Assembly (NCBI GenBank): GCA_004322275.1
Contig: SCTA01000018.1
Span: 62,001-126,000 of the forward strand
Source of the DNA: a bacterium
GTDB lineage: Bacteria; Desulfobacterota; Deferrisomatia; Deferrisomatales; BM512
Direction: 5' to 3'
DNA length: 64,000 nt
Part shown: piece by piece, positions 36,696 through 45,846 of the stretch
How positions within the stretch are numbered: the first letter of the stretch is position 1
How the letters are laid out: each line of letters opens with the position of its first letter
Made by a program: the position numbers and the translations under genes
Notes under the pieces: model-generated
The model's database searches: none
Seen by the model: only the letters and a program-made list of their open reading frames with translations
Told to the model about the DNA's origin: nothing

Positions 36696-36824
36696 AAGGC
36701 GGCCTTTCACCGTAGCGAGGACGCCGTAATCAAGAACGGAGTGTAAACCTATCGGGGCTGCCAGTCATGCTAAACCTTCTTAGGGCCGCCCAAAAAAACT
36801 GCCGGAAGTTGAAGAAGCGGGTGC

Positions 36825-39758
36825 CTATTGCATCGCCTCCAGCCGCGACGCCGCCTCTTTTTTTACCGCCTCGCTCCCGTTTTCGGCTATGCGCTTGAAT
36901 ATCTCGGCAGCCTCGGTGGCTTTGCCTCCCTTGAGGAGGAGGTCCCCGGCGCGCAGGAGCGCCCTTCCAGCCTCTTCGTTTTCGAGGGAGTAAAGGTAGC
37001 CGACGCTACCGTAGACCTCTATCGCTCCTTCCTCGTCGCCCGAGCCCTCCAGCGCCTTTCCGAGCAGGACGCCCGCGCGAAGCCCTTCCGCCCCCTGCAG
37101 CATTGAAAAACTCTCCCTGAGGGGCTTGACCGCCTCGCCCGGCCTGTTCGCGCCGAGGAGGTATTCGCCGAGGTCGGCCAAAAGCGCCTGCCGGGGGCCG
37201 GGGTCGTCCACGGGCGCCCTCGAAAAAGCCTCGTTGACAAGTTTCACTGCGCTCTCGATGTCTCCCGCGCCCGCAGCCGCCTTTCCGGCGTTCCGGAGAG
37301 CCGCCGATACGCCTGCGTCCTCTTTCAGGTCCCCGGCCAGACGGGTGAACTCCTCGCGGGCCTTGTCGAACCTGCCCAGCTTGAGCAGGGTTGCCCCTAA
37401 CTCTTCCCTCGCGGTCAGGGACACCGGATCCTTTTCGGAGGACAAAAGTCCGTACGCTTCCAGCGCCTCTTCGGTAAGTCCGGCCCCGGCGAGGTTTCTC
37501 GCGGAGGCCAGCACCGCCCGGGCGCGCTTTTCGCCTTTTATTCTCTCGGCGGTGCGTCGGTAGTAGGCGGCGGCGTCCTGCTGGCGGCCAACTCTGGAAA
37601 GCCCCTCCGCGAGAGTTGTTTCGAGATCGAAGATCCTCTCGTCGCCGGGGTAGATCCCGGCGAATTCGTCCACGGCGGCCATCGAGAGATCCAGCCGCCC
37701 GAGCTTTATCAGGCTCATGCACTCTCCGTAGAAACCGTCTCGCGTCCGGCCCAGCTTTTTAAAGGCCGCAAGCGCCTCTTCATGCCTGCCCGCGCCGAGG
37801 AGGGCGAAGGCGAGACCTTTTTCCGCCTCTTTCTTCTCCGCTTCCGGCGGATTTTGGGCTAGGGCCTTTTCAAAGTAAGGCAGGGCGAGGGCGAACTTCG
37901 ACTCCGCCGAATAGCTTCTGCCCAGAGTCAGCGCTATGAGAAGGGAGTTTTTCCCCCTGGGCGAAGAGGCGAGCAGCGAATCGAAAAGCTCCCTCCCCGC
38001 TTCGGTTCTACCCTCCGACATAAGGATAAGCCCGCGCCTGTATCTGGCCTCCTCCCGCAAGGTCTCGTCCGTTCCGCTCTTTTCAAGGTCTGCGTAGACG
38101 ACCGCAGCCGCCTTGAGGTCTCCCCTCATGAGACCCGCCTCCCCCAGCAGCGAAGCCGCCTTGTCCCTTCGCGGATCGGCGGGGAAAACGTTGATGAATT
38201 TCGTTAAGAGCCTCGCCGAGCGATCCCAGTTCTCCTCCTCGTGCGCCATCAGGGCCAGCTCGAAGAGCGAGGAGGCGAACCAGGGCGAGTTTTCGGGAAT
38301 GGATTCAAAGGCCGCCCACGCCCCGCCGTCGTCGCCGGAGGCGAGGAGCGCCTTTCCGAGGAGGTAGCGGGCCTTGTGCAGGTGCTCGAAGGCGGGAAAT
38401 TTTTCGCTTATCGCGCGGAAGGAGGAGGCGGCCCGCTTGTTCTCCGCTACCCGAAGGTCGTTTTCCCCGGCCCGCAGAAGGGCGTAGGGGACGAGTGAGG
38501 AGGGTTCTTTCACCCTGAGAAAGGTGTCAGCGGCGGCGCGGTGTTCTTCGAGGCAGGAGAAGCTCTCGCCAGCCATGTAAAGGGCCGCCGGGCCGAACTC
38601 GCCCTCCGGGTGGATTTCAACCGCCCTGCTGAAGGCGTCCAGCGCCCCGCGGCAGTCTTTCGAGTTGTAAAAAAACCTCCCGGCCTCCACCCATCCGCGA
38701 AATCTCCAGAGCGGATCGACCCTTGCCTTTTCCAGCCCGCCAAGCTCCTCTCTGAGCAGGCCGGCGCTTCCCTCCTCCGAGGCCGCCCTGACGAGGCCAT
38801 ACCTCGCCCTCGGCTCCAGAGAGGAGGGAATCTCTCCCTCCAGCGCCCAGCCAAAGCGCCTTCGCGCCGCTTCGGGGTTTTTCTCCTCCAGAAAGACCCA
38901 TCCCAGAGCGCCCTGCGCGCTTTTGGCCAGCCTGTGTTCCGGGAAATTCAGCAGAAAGCCGGTGAGGAGCTTTTCCGCCGACTCGAAATCCCCCCTCCCG
39001 CTGCGCATCAGCCCGAGGAGAAAGGCGGCGTCGCCCGACCCCGGCCCGCCGATAAGGATTGACTCAAGAAGGGCTTTTTCAGCCCCGGCCATCTCCCCCG
39101 AGAGATAGAGGTCTTTCCCGGTCCACGCCAGAGCCTCGGCGCGGTGGCTTGAGGTGTCGGAGGAGGCGAGCCCGGTAAAGGCCGCGCGCGCCTCATCGAT
39201 GCGCCCCGCCTCGTCCGCGACGACGGCCAGCCGGAACCTTGCCTCCGGGGCGCTGCCGCCCCTGACTTTTCCGAAATACAAAATCGCCTGACCGGGCTTT
39301 TTCTGCTGTCTTTTCAGCTCCCCGATGTAAAAGGCCGCCGAATCCTTCTCGGACTCGACGGGAGACTTAGCCCTCGTCTCCTCAAGGTAAAAGAGGGCGT
39401 CCTCCGTCCTTTTCCCCCCGAGCGCCTCGATTGCTTTACGGTACTCGGCAGAGGATTCCGCCGCTGCGGAGGGGGAGAGCTGCGGGAAAAGATCGTGGAG
39501 GGGGAACTTCATGGCCTCGTCGATAGGTATCCCGACGGCCATCAGGGTGGAGCTGCGATTAACTCCGGCAGGGAGGTTTTTCGACGAGGTTATGCGTATC
39601 TCGTCGAGCAGGGAGCCAAGGACGGCAGGAAGTTCCTTTTCCGGGAGGGGCGAGGATGAGCAAAACGCCGAGGAAGCGAGGAACGCCAGTCCGATTCCCC
39701 CCGCAAGGGAGCGTAAAAACCTCTTTCCCGCCTTTTCGGTAAAAACCTGGGCCCCCAT
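36825..39758 (-). CDS. Large secreted TPR-repeat protein
   Basis: 977 residues, almost entirely tetratricopeptide-like helical pairs. The N-terminal 35 residues contain a signal sequence (FLRSLAGGIGLAFLASSAFCSS); the A-F-C ending leaves open a lipobox-like site. Many repeats carry A-x-x-x-F/Y and G-x-x-x-x-A spacing (AILYFGKVRGGSAPEARFRLAVVADEAG; ALDAFSRAVEIHPEGEFG; SAESKFALALPYFEKALAQNP). Such proteins scaffold envelope assemblies, for example polysaccharide or outer-membrane machinery. No partner can be named. Monocistronic, downstream of nothing obvious; 81 bp follow before the glycosyltransferase pair on the same strand. Confidence 0.8.
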   Translation of the reverse strand: MGAQVFTEKAGKRFLRSLAGGIGLAFLASSAFCSSSPLPEKELPAVLGSLLDEIRITSSKNLPAGVNRSSTLMAVGIPIDEAMKFPLHDLFPQLSPSAAAESSAEYRKAIEALGGKRTEDALFYLEETRAKSPVESEKDSAAFYIGELKRQQKKPGQAILYFGKVRGGSAPEARFRLAVVADEAGRIDEARAAFTGLASSDTSSHRAEALAWTGKDLYLSGEMAGAEKALLESILIGGPGSGDAAFLLGLMRSGRGDFESAEKLLTGFLLNFPEHRLAKSAQGALGWVFLEEKNPEAARRRFGWALEGEIPSSLEPRARYGLVRAASEEGSAGLLREELGGLEKARVDPLWRFRGWVEAGRFFYNSKDCRGALDAFSRAVEIHPEGEFGPAALYMAGESFSCLEEHRAAADTFLRVKEPSSLVPYALLRAGENDLRVAENKRAASSFRAISEKFPAFEHLHKARYLLGKALLASGDDGGAWAAFESIPENSPWFASSLFELALMAHEEENWDRSARLLTKFINVFPADPRRDKAASLLGEAGLMRGDLKAAAVVYADLEKSGTDETLREEARYRRGLILMSEGRTEAGRELFDSLLASSPRGKNSLLIALTLGRSYSAESKFALALPYFEKALAQNPPEAEKKEAEKGLAFALLGAGRHEEALAAFKKLGRTRDGFYGECMSLIKLGRLDLSMAAVDEFAGIYPGDERIFDLETTLAEGLSRVGRQQDAAAYYRRTAERIKGEKRARAVLASARNLAGAGLTEEALEAYGLLSSEKDPVSLTAREELGATLLKLGRFDKAREEFTRLAGDLKEDAGVSAALRNAGKAAAGAGDIESAVKLVNEAFSRAPVDDPGPRQALLADLGEYLLGANRPGEAVKPLRESFSMLQGAEGLRAGVLLGKALEGSGDEEGAIEVYGSVGYLYSLENEEAGRALLRAGDLLLKGGKATEAAEIFKRIAENGSEAVKKEAASRLEAMQ

Positions 39759-39857
39759 GGGTTCCTCCGGGCTGTCTGTTAACTTGCCGGATTATAACAC
39801 CTGCGGGGCGGGTGTGGAAATCATCGTTAAGCGCCCGGCACCCGGCCCTCTCTACCT

Positions 39858-41462
39858 TTACTTTCCAGCAAGCATTTTCGCTTTTGCCACACCTCCCAGG
39901 AAATTAATAGCCTGCCAGGCAACTTTGTCTTCCGGCCATTTTTTAATGTTTTCCAGTGCCTGTCTCGCTCCTTCCGGCAGGTCTCCCGCCATGACCAGAG
40001 CGTTCGCGAGCATCAGGCTGAAATCCTTGTCACCCGGAACCCTTTTAAGCTCGATCCTGTAAAGCTGCGCGGCTTCGCGGTACCTGCCGAGATTTGCTGC
40101 GGCATGACCCTTGTAGCCAAAACCCTGCAGCACGGAGGGATCGACCAGTAACGCCTGTGTAAAGTAGCTGTAAGCCTCTTCAAATTTCTTTGAGTTCAGA
40201 TAGGCTATGCCGAGCGATTTCTTGGCCGTCGCGCTCTGCCCGCCGGTCATTTTGTCGATATAGCCGAAGAAGATGAAGTCGTTTTTCCAGAGGGAGACCT
40301 GCCGGAAGCAAAGCACCGACAGGACAACCACCAGTGTTCCCCCGACAACAGCCAATGATCGCGTATCTTTCAGGAAACGGCTGCAAAGGTTCTCGGTTCC
40401 CCACACAAGCGCAACCATGAGGCCGATATGGGGAAGGTAGCTGAAATGGTCGGCCACGAAGAAAAAATCCAGCAGTACGACCCCGCTTACCGGGAAGAGC
40501 AGGGCGAGGTACCAGCACCACCCGGCGGTTGCCGCAGGGACCGTTTTCCTCGCCTTCCAGGCGAGAAAGGTGAGAGCGAGTATAAGAAGTCCCGCGCCAA
40601 ACGCAGATAACCCCGTGAGGTGAACCTCCGTGTTCCTGTCTTCCATCACCAGACCGAAGGGCCACAGGGTTTCCCCCAGATAGTGGAGATAGGCGGTAGA
40701 CATGTCGGCAAGGCGGCCGAGGAGCGGCTTTTGCCCCTGCATATGGAAGGTGTTCCTGTGAACGTAGAGAGACAGTCCCGAAAAAAGGATTGAAAGCGAA
40801 ATAAACGGGATTTTCTCGATGAGCAGTTTTTTTGGCGTTTCTCCCTGCCTGAACCTTTCAAGGGGCCATAAATCCGCAATCAGGAGCGCGGCGGGGAAGA
40901 CCACGACGATGGACTTGGAGAGCAGGCCGAGAACCATTGCGGCTAGAGTCGTAGCGTAAAAGACAGGCCGCCTGCTCCTCGCGTATTCGCAGTAGGCAAG
41001 AAGTCCCGTGAGGAAGAAAAACCCCGCCAGCACGTCCTTTCGCTCCGCGACCCAAGCTACCGATTCCGCCCGCAGGGGATGAACCGCCCAGAGGGCCGCA
41101 GCGAAGAAACTTTTCCAGCCTGAGCCCGTGGCCCGGTAAAGAAAAGCGAAGAGCAGCAGGGTATTTAGAAGATGCAGAAGGGTATTCGTGAAGTGAAAGC
41201 CCGAAGGCTTCAGGCCGAAGATTTGAACGTCGGCCATTAATGAAAGGATGGTAACGGGCATGTAAGTGCGAAGCTGAATCGAAGTAAAAGCCTCTTTTAT
41301 TTCCGCAAAAGTCAGGCCGTCCTTTAGCAGGGGATTAAGAACCGTGTACTCAAGATCGTCGAGGTTGATAAACTCAAACCCCGTCGTCTGCCAGTAGACG
41401 GCCAGCACCAGTCCCGCCAGCAGGGCCGCGAAGATCGCAGTCTGTTTGTTTTTAAAGGTCAT
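39858..41462 (-). CDS. TMTC-like GT-C glycosyltransferase with C-terminal TPRs (copy 2)
   Basis: 534 residues. About 11 membrane helices in the first 400 residues, then TPR units (KSLGIAYLNSKKFEEAYSYF, GYKGHAAANLGRYREAAQLY). The first extracytoplasmic loop has N-L-D-D-x-E-Y, the acidic motif of lipid-linked-sugar GT-C enzymes, and H-P-L-R-A-E-S-V-A-W-V-A-E-R-K-D corresponds to the TMTC/PMT-like block. Presumably transfers a sugar from a polyprenyl-phosphate donor to exported protein. ATG overlaps the stop of copy 1 (ATGA); an upstream in-frame start lies inside copy 1 and is rejected. Confidence 0.82.
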   Translation of the reverse strand: MTFKNKQTAIFAALLAGLVLAVYWQTTGFEFINLDDLEYTVLNPLLKDGLTFAEIKEAFTSIQLRTYMPVTILSLMADVQIFGLKPSGFHFTNTLLHLLNTLLLFAFLYRATGSGWKSFFAAALWAVHPLRAESVAWVAERKDVLAGFFFLTGLLAYCEYARSRRPVFYATTLAAMVLGLLSKSIVVVFPAALLIADLWPLERFRQGETPKKLLIEKIPFISLSILFSGLSLYVHRNTFHMQGQKPLLGRLADMSTAYLHYLGETLWPFGLVMEDRNTEVHLTGLSAFGAGLLILALTFLAWKARKTVPAATAGWCWYLALLFPVSGVVLLDFFFVADHFSYLPHIGLMVALVWGTENLCSRFLKDTRSLAVVGGTLVVVLSVLCFRQVSLWKNDFIFFGYIDKMTGGQSATAKKSLGIAYLNSKKFEEAYSYFTQALLVDPSVLQGFGYKGHAAANLGRYREAAQLYRIELKRVPGDKDFSLMLANALVMAGDLPEGARQALENIKKWPEDKVAWQAINFLGGVAKAKMLAGK

Positions 41463-43114
41463 GGCCCGGCCCCGGAATTTCCGGATTGCGCCAGCGCTCT
41501 CGCCTTTGCTTCCCCGCCCAGGTAATTCACCGCCTCCCACGCTACTTTGTCGTCCGGCCAGCGGCGGATGTTCTCAAGACCGAGCCTGGCTCCACCCGGC
41601 AAGTCTCCCGCCCGGATCAGAATGTACGCGAGTCTGGTGGTTATCTCCTTGTTTCCCGGATTAAGCTGCAGTTCCTTCCTGCAAAGCTCCGACGCTTCCG
41701 CGTACCTGCCAAGCCTCGCCGCCGCCAGCCCCTTATATCCATACCCCCCGGCAAAGCCCGGATCGAGTTCAAGCGCCACGGTAAAACTGTCGTAGGATTC
41801 CTGATACCTGCCGACAAGGAACCATGCGACACCCAGCACTTCCTTGGCCATGGCGCTTTTCCCTCCGGTCACCCTGTCGGCGTGAGTGAAGAGGGAAATA
41901 TCGTTCTTCCAGATTGAAACCTGCCGGAAACAAAGAATGGAGAGGATGGCTATTATCCCCGCTCCCGCCGTCGCCAGCGGCCTTAAATCCTTCGCAAAAC
42001 GGCTGTAAAGACGTTCGACGCCCCACACTGCGGCCACCATGATGCCTATGTGGGGCAGGTAGGTGAAGCGGTCGGAGAAAGTACTAATCCCCGCCCGCAC
42101 TATCCCGCTGTTGGGAAAAAGGATAAGCAAATACCAGAACCAGCCGAAAGCAAGTTCGGGGAAACGCTTGCGATGTTTGAAGGCGAGAAAGGAGACGAGC
42201 ACGAGAACCGCGAAGCACAAAATCGTGAGCGGCACGCCGAAGGTCAACTCATACTCTTTACCGCGCAGGTAGAGCCCAACCGGCCAGAATGTCCCGAAGA
42301 TATAGGCGCAATAGGCTTTTACTGCGGCGGCGAAATTGACATAAGCGCCTGCCGTATTAGTCAGGCCTGAGTTTAAGGCGTCGTCGATCTTCTGCGATTT
42401 AAGGGTTATCAGTACAAAGACCGCCGAGAGGGCGAAAAGGTGGGCTTTTTCAAAGAGAAGCTTTCCGTAGCCCGGAAGGTTTTCCTTCAATCTTCCTTCC
42501 GGAAAACGCCCAAGAGGCCAGAAATCCATTAGCAGCAGGGCAACCGGCAGCACCATCACCACCGGCTTTGCCATAAGCCCAAACAGAGCGAAAACGGTTA
42601 TCGCCGCCAGCCAGAGCTTTTTCCCCGTCCTTGCGTACTCGATGTGCCCCAGGAGCGCCAGCAAAAAGAAAAACCCGGAAAGAACATCCTTTCGCTCGGC
42701 CACCCAGGCGACCGATTCGGCGCGCAGGGGGTGAATCGCCCAAAGAGCCGCTACGAAGAAACTCCTGACGGTCGAACCGGTAGCGTTACGAAGAACAAAA
42801 AAGAGAAGGAGAACGTTCAAACCGTGGAGAATGACGTTGGTGCGGTGAAACCCCTCCGGGGACAGGCCGGAGACGCTGACGTCGGCCATGTAGGAGAGCC
42901 ACGTGACCGGGATCCAGTACCTTCCCCAGAATTGAGTGAAAGCGGCATGAATTCCCTCTATGCTCAGGCCGCCGTTAACAAAGGGATTTCGGACCGTGTA
43001 TTCCGGATCGTCGAGGTTGATAAACTCAAACCCCGTCGTCTGCCAATAAACCGTCAGCACCAGCCCCGCCAGCAGGGCCGCGAATATCGCCGTGGAGTAT
43101 TTTTTGAAGGTCAT
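41459..43114 (-). CDS. TMTC-like GT-C glycosyltransferase with C-terminal TPRs (copy 1)
   Basis: 551 residues, a close paralogue of the next gene: same start (MTFKKYSTAIFAALLAGLVL), same N-L-D-D-P-E-Y loop, same H-P-L-R-A-E-S-V-A-W-V-A-E-R-K-D block, same order of helices, and TPR units in the last 130 residues. ATG at 43114 is chosen by alignment with the paralogue; a GTG 4 codons upstream is possible. Donor and acceptor are unknown. The two copies make a tandem pair and may have diverged in acceptor choice. Confidence 0.82.
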   Translation of the reverse strand: MTFKKYSTAIFAALLAGLVLTVYWQTTGFEFINLDDPEYTVRNPFVNGGLSIEGIHAAFTQFWGRYWIPVTWLSYMADVSVSGLSPEGFHRTNVILHGLNVLLLFFVLRNATGSTVRSFFVAALWAIHPLRAESVAWVAERKDVLSGFFFLLALLGHIEYARTGKKLWLAAITVFALFGLMAKPVVMVLPVALLLMDFWPLGRFPEGRLKENLPGYGKLLFEKAHLFALSAVFVLITLKSQKIDDALNSGLTNTAGAYVNFAAAVKAYCAYIFGTFWPVGLYLRGKEYELTFGVPLTILCFAVLVLVSFLAFKHRKRFPELAFGWFWYLLILFPNSGIVRAGISTFSDRFTYLPHIGIMVAAVWGVERLYSRFAKDLRPLATAGAGIIAILSILCFRQVSIWKNDISLFTHADRVTGGKSAMAKEVLGVAWFLVGRYQESYDSFTVALELDPGFAGGYGYKGLAAARLGRYAEASELCRKELQLNPGNKEITTRLAYILIRAGDLPGGARLGLENIRRWPDDKVAWEAVNYLGGEAKARALAQSGNSGAGP

Positions 43115-43193
43115 AAGCCTGCTCACAACGGGTAAATTTACGGCTCATGGTACACCATCGGGCCTGATTTTTAAATTAACCGTCCGGCGTCCT

Positions 43194-44339
43194 TCACCGC
43201 CCTGAGCTTACCTGATTCAGAAAATCACCGGCTATGGGGGCCAGAAGGTTGTGCTCGACGAGAAAGGCGTCGTGGCCGTAATCGCTCCTCAGGCAGAAAT
43301 GCTCGACAGGGTGGCCCCTCTCTTCGAGTATGGAGGTGAGCGCCTCGGTGTCGGCGGGGTTGTAGAGCCAGTCGGAGGTGAAGGTGACGAAGCGCACCCT
43401 CGCCGTTATCCGCGAAAGCGCCTCCTCGACCCCGCCGGGAAAACCGTCGGAGACGTCGAAGGTGTCGAGGGTCTTTGTCAGGTAGAGGTAGCTGTTGGCG
43501 TCGAACCTTTTGGGGAAGTTGTAGCCGTTGTAGTGGAGGTACCTTTCCACGTCGTACTGCGCCGTAAAGGCGTAAATGCCCTCGCGCCCGGAGATCTTCC
43601 TGCCGAATTTGCGCCTCATCGATTTGTCGCTCATGAAGGTGAGGTGTCCGATCATCCTCGCTATGGCGAGGCCGTCGGCGGGTGGCTCCCCGCTCTCGTA
43701 GTAATCCCCGCCCCGCCAGTTGGCGTCGGACATTATCGCGCTGCGGCATATCTGGTTGAAGCCTATGCACATCGGGGAGCTGGCCCCGGTGGTGGAGATG
43801 GGCATTATCGAGCGCACCCTGCCGGGATAGCGCACGGCCCACTCCAGTGCCTGCATCCCGCCCATCGAGCCGCCGATTACGCAAAGAAGGCTCTGTATCC
43901 CGAGCTGGTCGAGAAGGCGAGCCTGCACGTCTACCATGTCGCGTATGGTGATGACGGGAAACTTCATCCCGTAGGGCTTTTTTGTCCGGGGATTTATCGA
44001 GGAGGGGCCGGTGGTGCCCTTGCAGCTGCCCAGCACGTTCTGGCAGATGACGAAATACCTGTCGGTGTCGATGGGCTTGCCGGGGCCGATCATCGCTTCC
44101 CACCAGCCGGGCCTTTGGCCTTCGGGGTCGATTCCCGCTGCGTGGGCGTCGCCCGCGAGGGCGTGGCAGACAAGTACTACGTTGGAGTCGTCGGGCGCGC
44201 GCGTACCGTAAGTTTCGTACGCGACCTCGATGGGACCGAGGATACGGCCGCTCTGGAGATTGAGTTCGCCGGGCGGGGCGCACACCACCAACTTGTGGCT
44301 CGTCACTACCCCGACGGTTTCACCGGTTTTGATAGTCAA
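43194..44339 (-). CDS. metX: homoserine O-acetyltransferase (MetX)
   Basis: Acylates homoserine to start methionine synthesis by direct sulfhydrylation or transsulfuration. 381 residues. Alpha/beta-hydrolase fold with nucleophile G-G-S-M-G-G (about 150), oxyanion segment VCHALAGDAHAAG, FTSDWLYNP with the catalytic Asp, and the His of Y-G-H-D-A-F-L. Acetyl versus succinyl specificity cannot be settled by eye. Start is TTG with GGGAGG SD about 10 nt before it. Preceded by a SAM-I riboswitch, so repressed when S-adenosylmethionine is plentiful. Confidence 0.93.
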   Translation of the reverse strand: MTIKTGETVGVVTSHKLVVCAPPGELNLQSGRILGPIEVAYETYGTRAPDDSNVVLVCHALAGDAHAAGIDPEGQRPGWWEAMIGPGKPIDTDRYFVICQNVLGSCKGTTGPSSINPRTKKPYGMKFPVITIRDMVDVQARLLDQLGIQSLLCVIGGSMGGMQALEWAVRYPGRVRSIMPISTTGASSPMCIGFNQICRSAIMSDANWRGGDYYESGEPPADGLAIARMIGHLTFMSDKSMRRKFGRKISGREGIYAFTAQYDVERYLHYNGYNFPKRFDANSYLYLTKTLDTFDVSDGFPGGVEEALSRITARVRFVTFTSDWLYNPADTEALTSILEERGHPVEHFCLRSDYGHDAFLVEHNLLAPIAGDFLNQVSSGR

Positions 44340-44347
44340 CTTTTCAA

Positions 44348-44383
44348 GGCCTCCCGGAAGGAGACCCGCGTATAAAGGAGGCC
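44348..44383 (-). promoter_or_regulatory. Predicted SD-sequestering hairpin of the metX riboswitch
   Basis: On the minus strand GGCCTCC (44383-44377) is complementary to GGAGGCC (44354-44348), which contains the metX SD. This would hide the ribosome site, suggesting a translational expression platform rather than a terminator; no T tract is seen between aptamer and start. Confidence 0.5.
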
Positions 44384-44461
44384 GGACGCCACGCCGCCGG
44401 ACCTGTAAGATTCAAGTCCGGGCGGGGCATCAGGGCAAGCCGTCTTCGGCGGGCCGTCCCA

Positions 44462-44574
44462 CTCATCTTTCGGGGCGTTTTCGTGCCCCGCAGGAATTAG
44501 CACCTGATGCCGTTTTACGGGCCGGTTGCTGTGGCTTCGCAGGGCCTGGTCCCTCCGCCACTCTAGATAAGAAG
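44462..44574 (-). ncRNA. SAM-I (S-box) riboswitch
   Basis: Minus-strand aptamer upstream of metX. P1 is CTTATCT (5' side, 44572-44566) with AGATGAG (44468-44462). Conserved core blocks appear in order: AGAGTGGCGGAGGGAC, GGCCCTGCGAAGCC, CAGCAACC, then AGGTGCTAATTCC and a P4 stem GGGGC-ACGAAAAC-GCCCC. Sequence and order match the S-box consensus, and the gene downstream belongs to methionine synthesis. Confidence 0.95.
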
Positions 44575-44665
44575 TCTTCGGCCAGCCGCCTGACTGACCT
44601 GCATGGGCCGCCTCTTCGCCGGTGTTCTACACGCCGGGTGGTGAGGTATAAACGGCCACAATTTT

Positions 44666-44692
44666 AATATACCAGATTTTTGCGCTCAGCAA
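44666..44692 (-). promoter_or_regulatory. Promoter for the metX riboswitch transcript
   Basis: Minus strand TTGCTG (44692-44687), 15-bp spacer, TATATT (44671-44666). It overlaps the last bases of the fur gene and lies about 90 bp before the aptamer. The spacer is short. Confidence 0.45.
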
Positions 44693-45147
44693 TTATTGCA
44701 TTTCGGGCAAAGCCCGTAAAGCTCCATCCGATGATGTGTTACACAAAACCCCTTCGCCTTCGCGATCGACTCCTGAAGCTTTTCTATCCGCTCGTCCTCG
44801 AATTCGAGTATCCGCCCGCATTTGGTGCAGATCAGGTGGTCGTGGTGCTCGGCCATCACCGCGGGCTCGTACCTGACGCGCTCCTCGTCGAACCGCCTCT
44901 CCTTGGCTATCCCCGCCTCCACGAAGAGGTTCATGCAGCGGTAGACCGTGGCGAACCCCATCTCCGGACAGTTCTTCCGGACGAGCCCGTAAAGCTCTTC
45001 CGCGCTGAGGTGCGCGTCGGCGTGCAAAAACGCCTTCAGGATCGCGTCCCTCTGCTGGGTCCAGCGAAGTCCTTTTCCCTTGATGTGCTCGAAGAGAACC
45101 TTTCGCCCCTCCTCGGAACGCTTCTGCGCCTTCCTGTCGCGGGACAT
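44686..45147 (-). CDS. Fur-family transcriptional regulator
   Basis: 153 residues. N-terminal winged helix (GLRWTQQRDAILKAFLHADAHLSAEELYGLV, GFATVYRCMNLFVEAG) and C-terminal dimerisation domain with HHDHLICTKCGR, the structural zinc pair C-x-x-C, and a second C-P-K-C at the end. Fur, PerR and Zur cannot be told apart by eye. Its ATG overlaps the stop of the flavodoxin-like gene, so the pair is one transcription unit. Confidence 0.88.
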   Translation of the reverse strand: MSRDRKAQKRSEEGRKVLFEHIKGKGLRWTQQRDAILKAFLHADAHLSAEELYGLVRKNCPEMGFATVYRCMNLFVEAGIAKERRFDEERVRYEPAVMAEHHDHLICTKCGRILEFEDERIEKLQESIAKAKGFCVTHHRMELYGLCPKCNNC

Positions 45148-45770
45148 CAGGCCGAAAGCCCCGCAATCTCGGCCCCAAGCTCCCCGGCGAGGCGCTTTCC
45201 CAATTCTCTGGCCTCGGCGAGGGTTTCGGGATGCTTGTCGATGTCTCCCTTCACGTCGACCTCCCGGCAGACCACCTCCCCCCAGGGGTCGGCGTCGAGG
45301 GCGTCCAGAAAATACCTGAAGATGAGGCGAAGCCCGTCGAAGACCTTCTGCCCCCTGGAGCCGGCGACGGAGAGGAGCACCCCCTTACGCTTTTTCAGCC
45401 TCCCTGTGGCGACCTGCTGATTCAGGAGGTATTTGATGCCCCAGAGGGCCTGGGCGCGGTCGATGAAGGACTTTGCGAGGGCGCCCGCCCCGTAGAACAT
45501 CACCGGCATGGCGAAAGCAATCGCGTCAGCGGAGCGCAGCTCGGCGTAGATGGCGGTTATGTCGTCCTTGAGGGCGCATTCGCCGCTGTTGCGGCAGGCG
45601 TATATTTCCCTGCAGGGATTGAAACGTAGTTCCCTAAGGTAGATCTTCTGCGCCACTGCCCCGCCCTCCTCAAGCCCCTCCACGAAGGCGTCCATGAGAC
45701 GGTCGGAATTTCCGTCCTTCCTCGGGCTGCCGTAAATGCACAGTATCCTCGGAGCGGTAATTTGTTCCAT
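45147..45770 (-). CDS. Flavodoxin-fold NAD(P)H-dependent FMN reductase-like protein
   Basis: 207 residues. The N-terminal flavin phosphate loop Y-G-S-P-R-K-D-G-N-S (about 14-23), a cysteine-containing insertion N-P-C-R-E-I-Y-A-C-R-N-S-G-E-C and A-M-P-V-M-F-Y-G-A identify the NADPH-dependent FMN reductase/iron-sulfur flavoprotein group. It probably moves electrons to a small acceptor or iron. It precedes and overlaps the Fur-type regulator, suggesting an iron or oxidative-stress context. Confidence 0.82.
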   Translation of the reverse strand: MEQITAPRILCIYGSPRKDGNSDRLMDAFVEGLEEGGAVAQKIYLRELRFNPCREIYACRNSGECALKDDITAIYAELRSADAIAFAMPVMFYGAGALAKSFIDRAQALWGIKYLLNQQVATGRLKKRKGVLLSVAGSRGQKVFDGLRLIFRYFLDALDADPWGEVVCREVDVKGDIDKHPETLAEARELGKRLAGELGAEIAGLSA

Positions 45771-45786
45771 GCGGCTCTCCTCCGGG

Positions 45787-45813
45787 TTGTAGAAGGAATT
45801 AGAATCATATAAT
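45787..45813 (+). promoter_or_regulatory. Promoter for the ferritin-like gene
   Basis: Perfect TATAAT (45808-45813) with TTGTAG (45787-45792) at 15 bp, 34 bp before the start codon. The -10 is convincing, the -35 less so. Confidence 0.5.
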
Positions 45814-45846
45814 CTTTCAGGAGAAATATTTCAATGGAGGATGACG

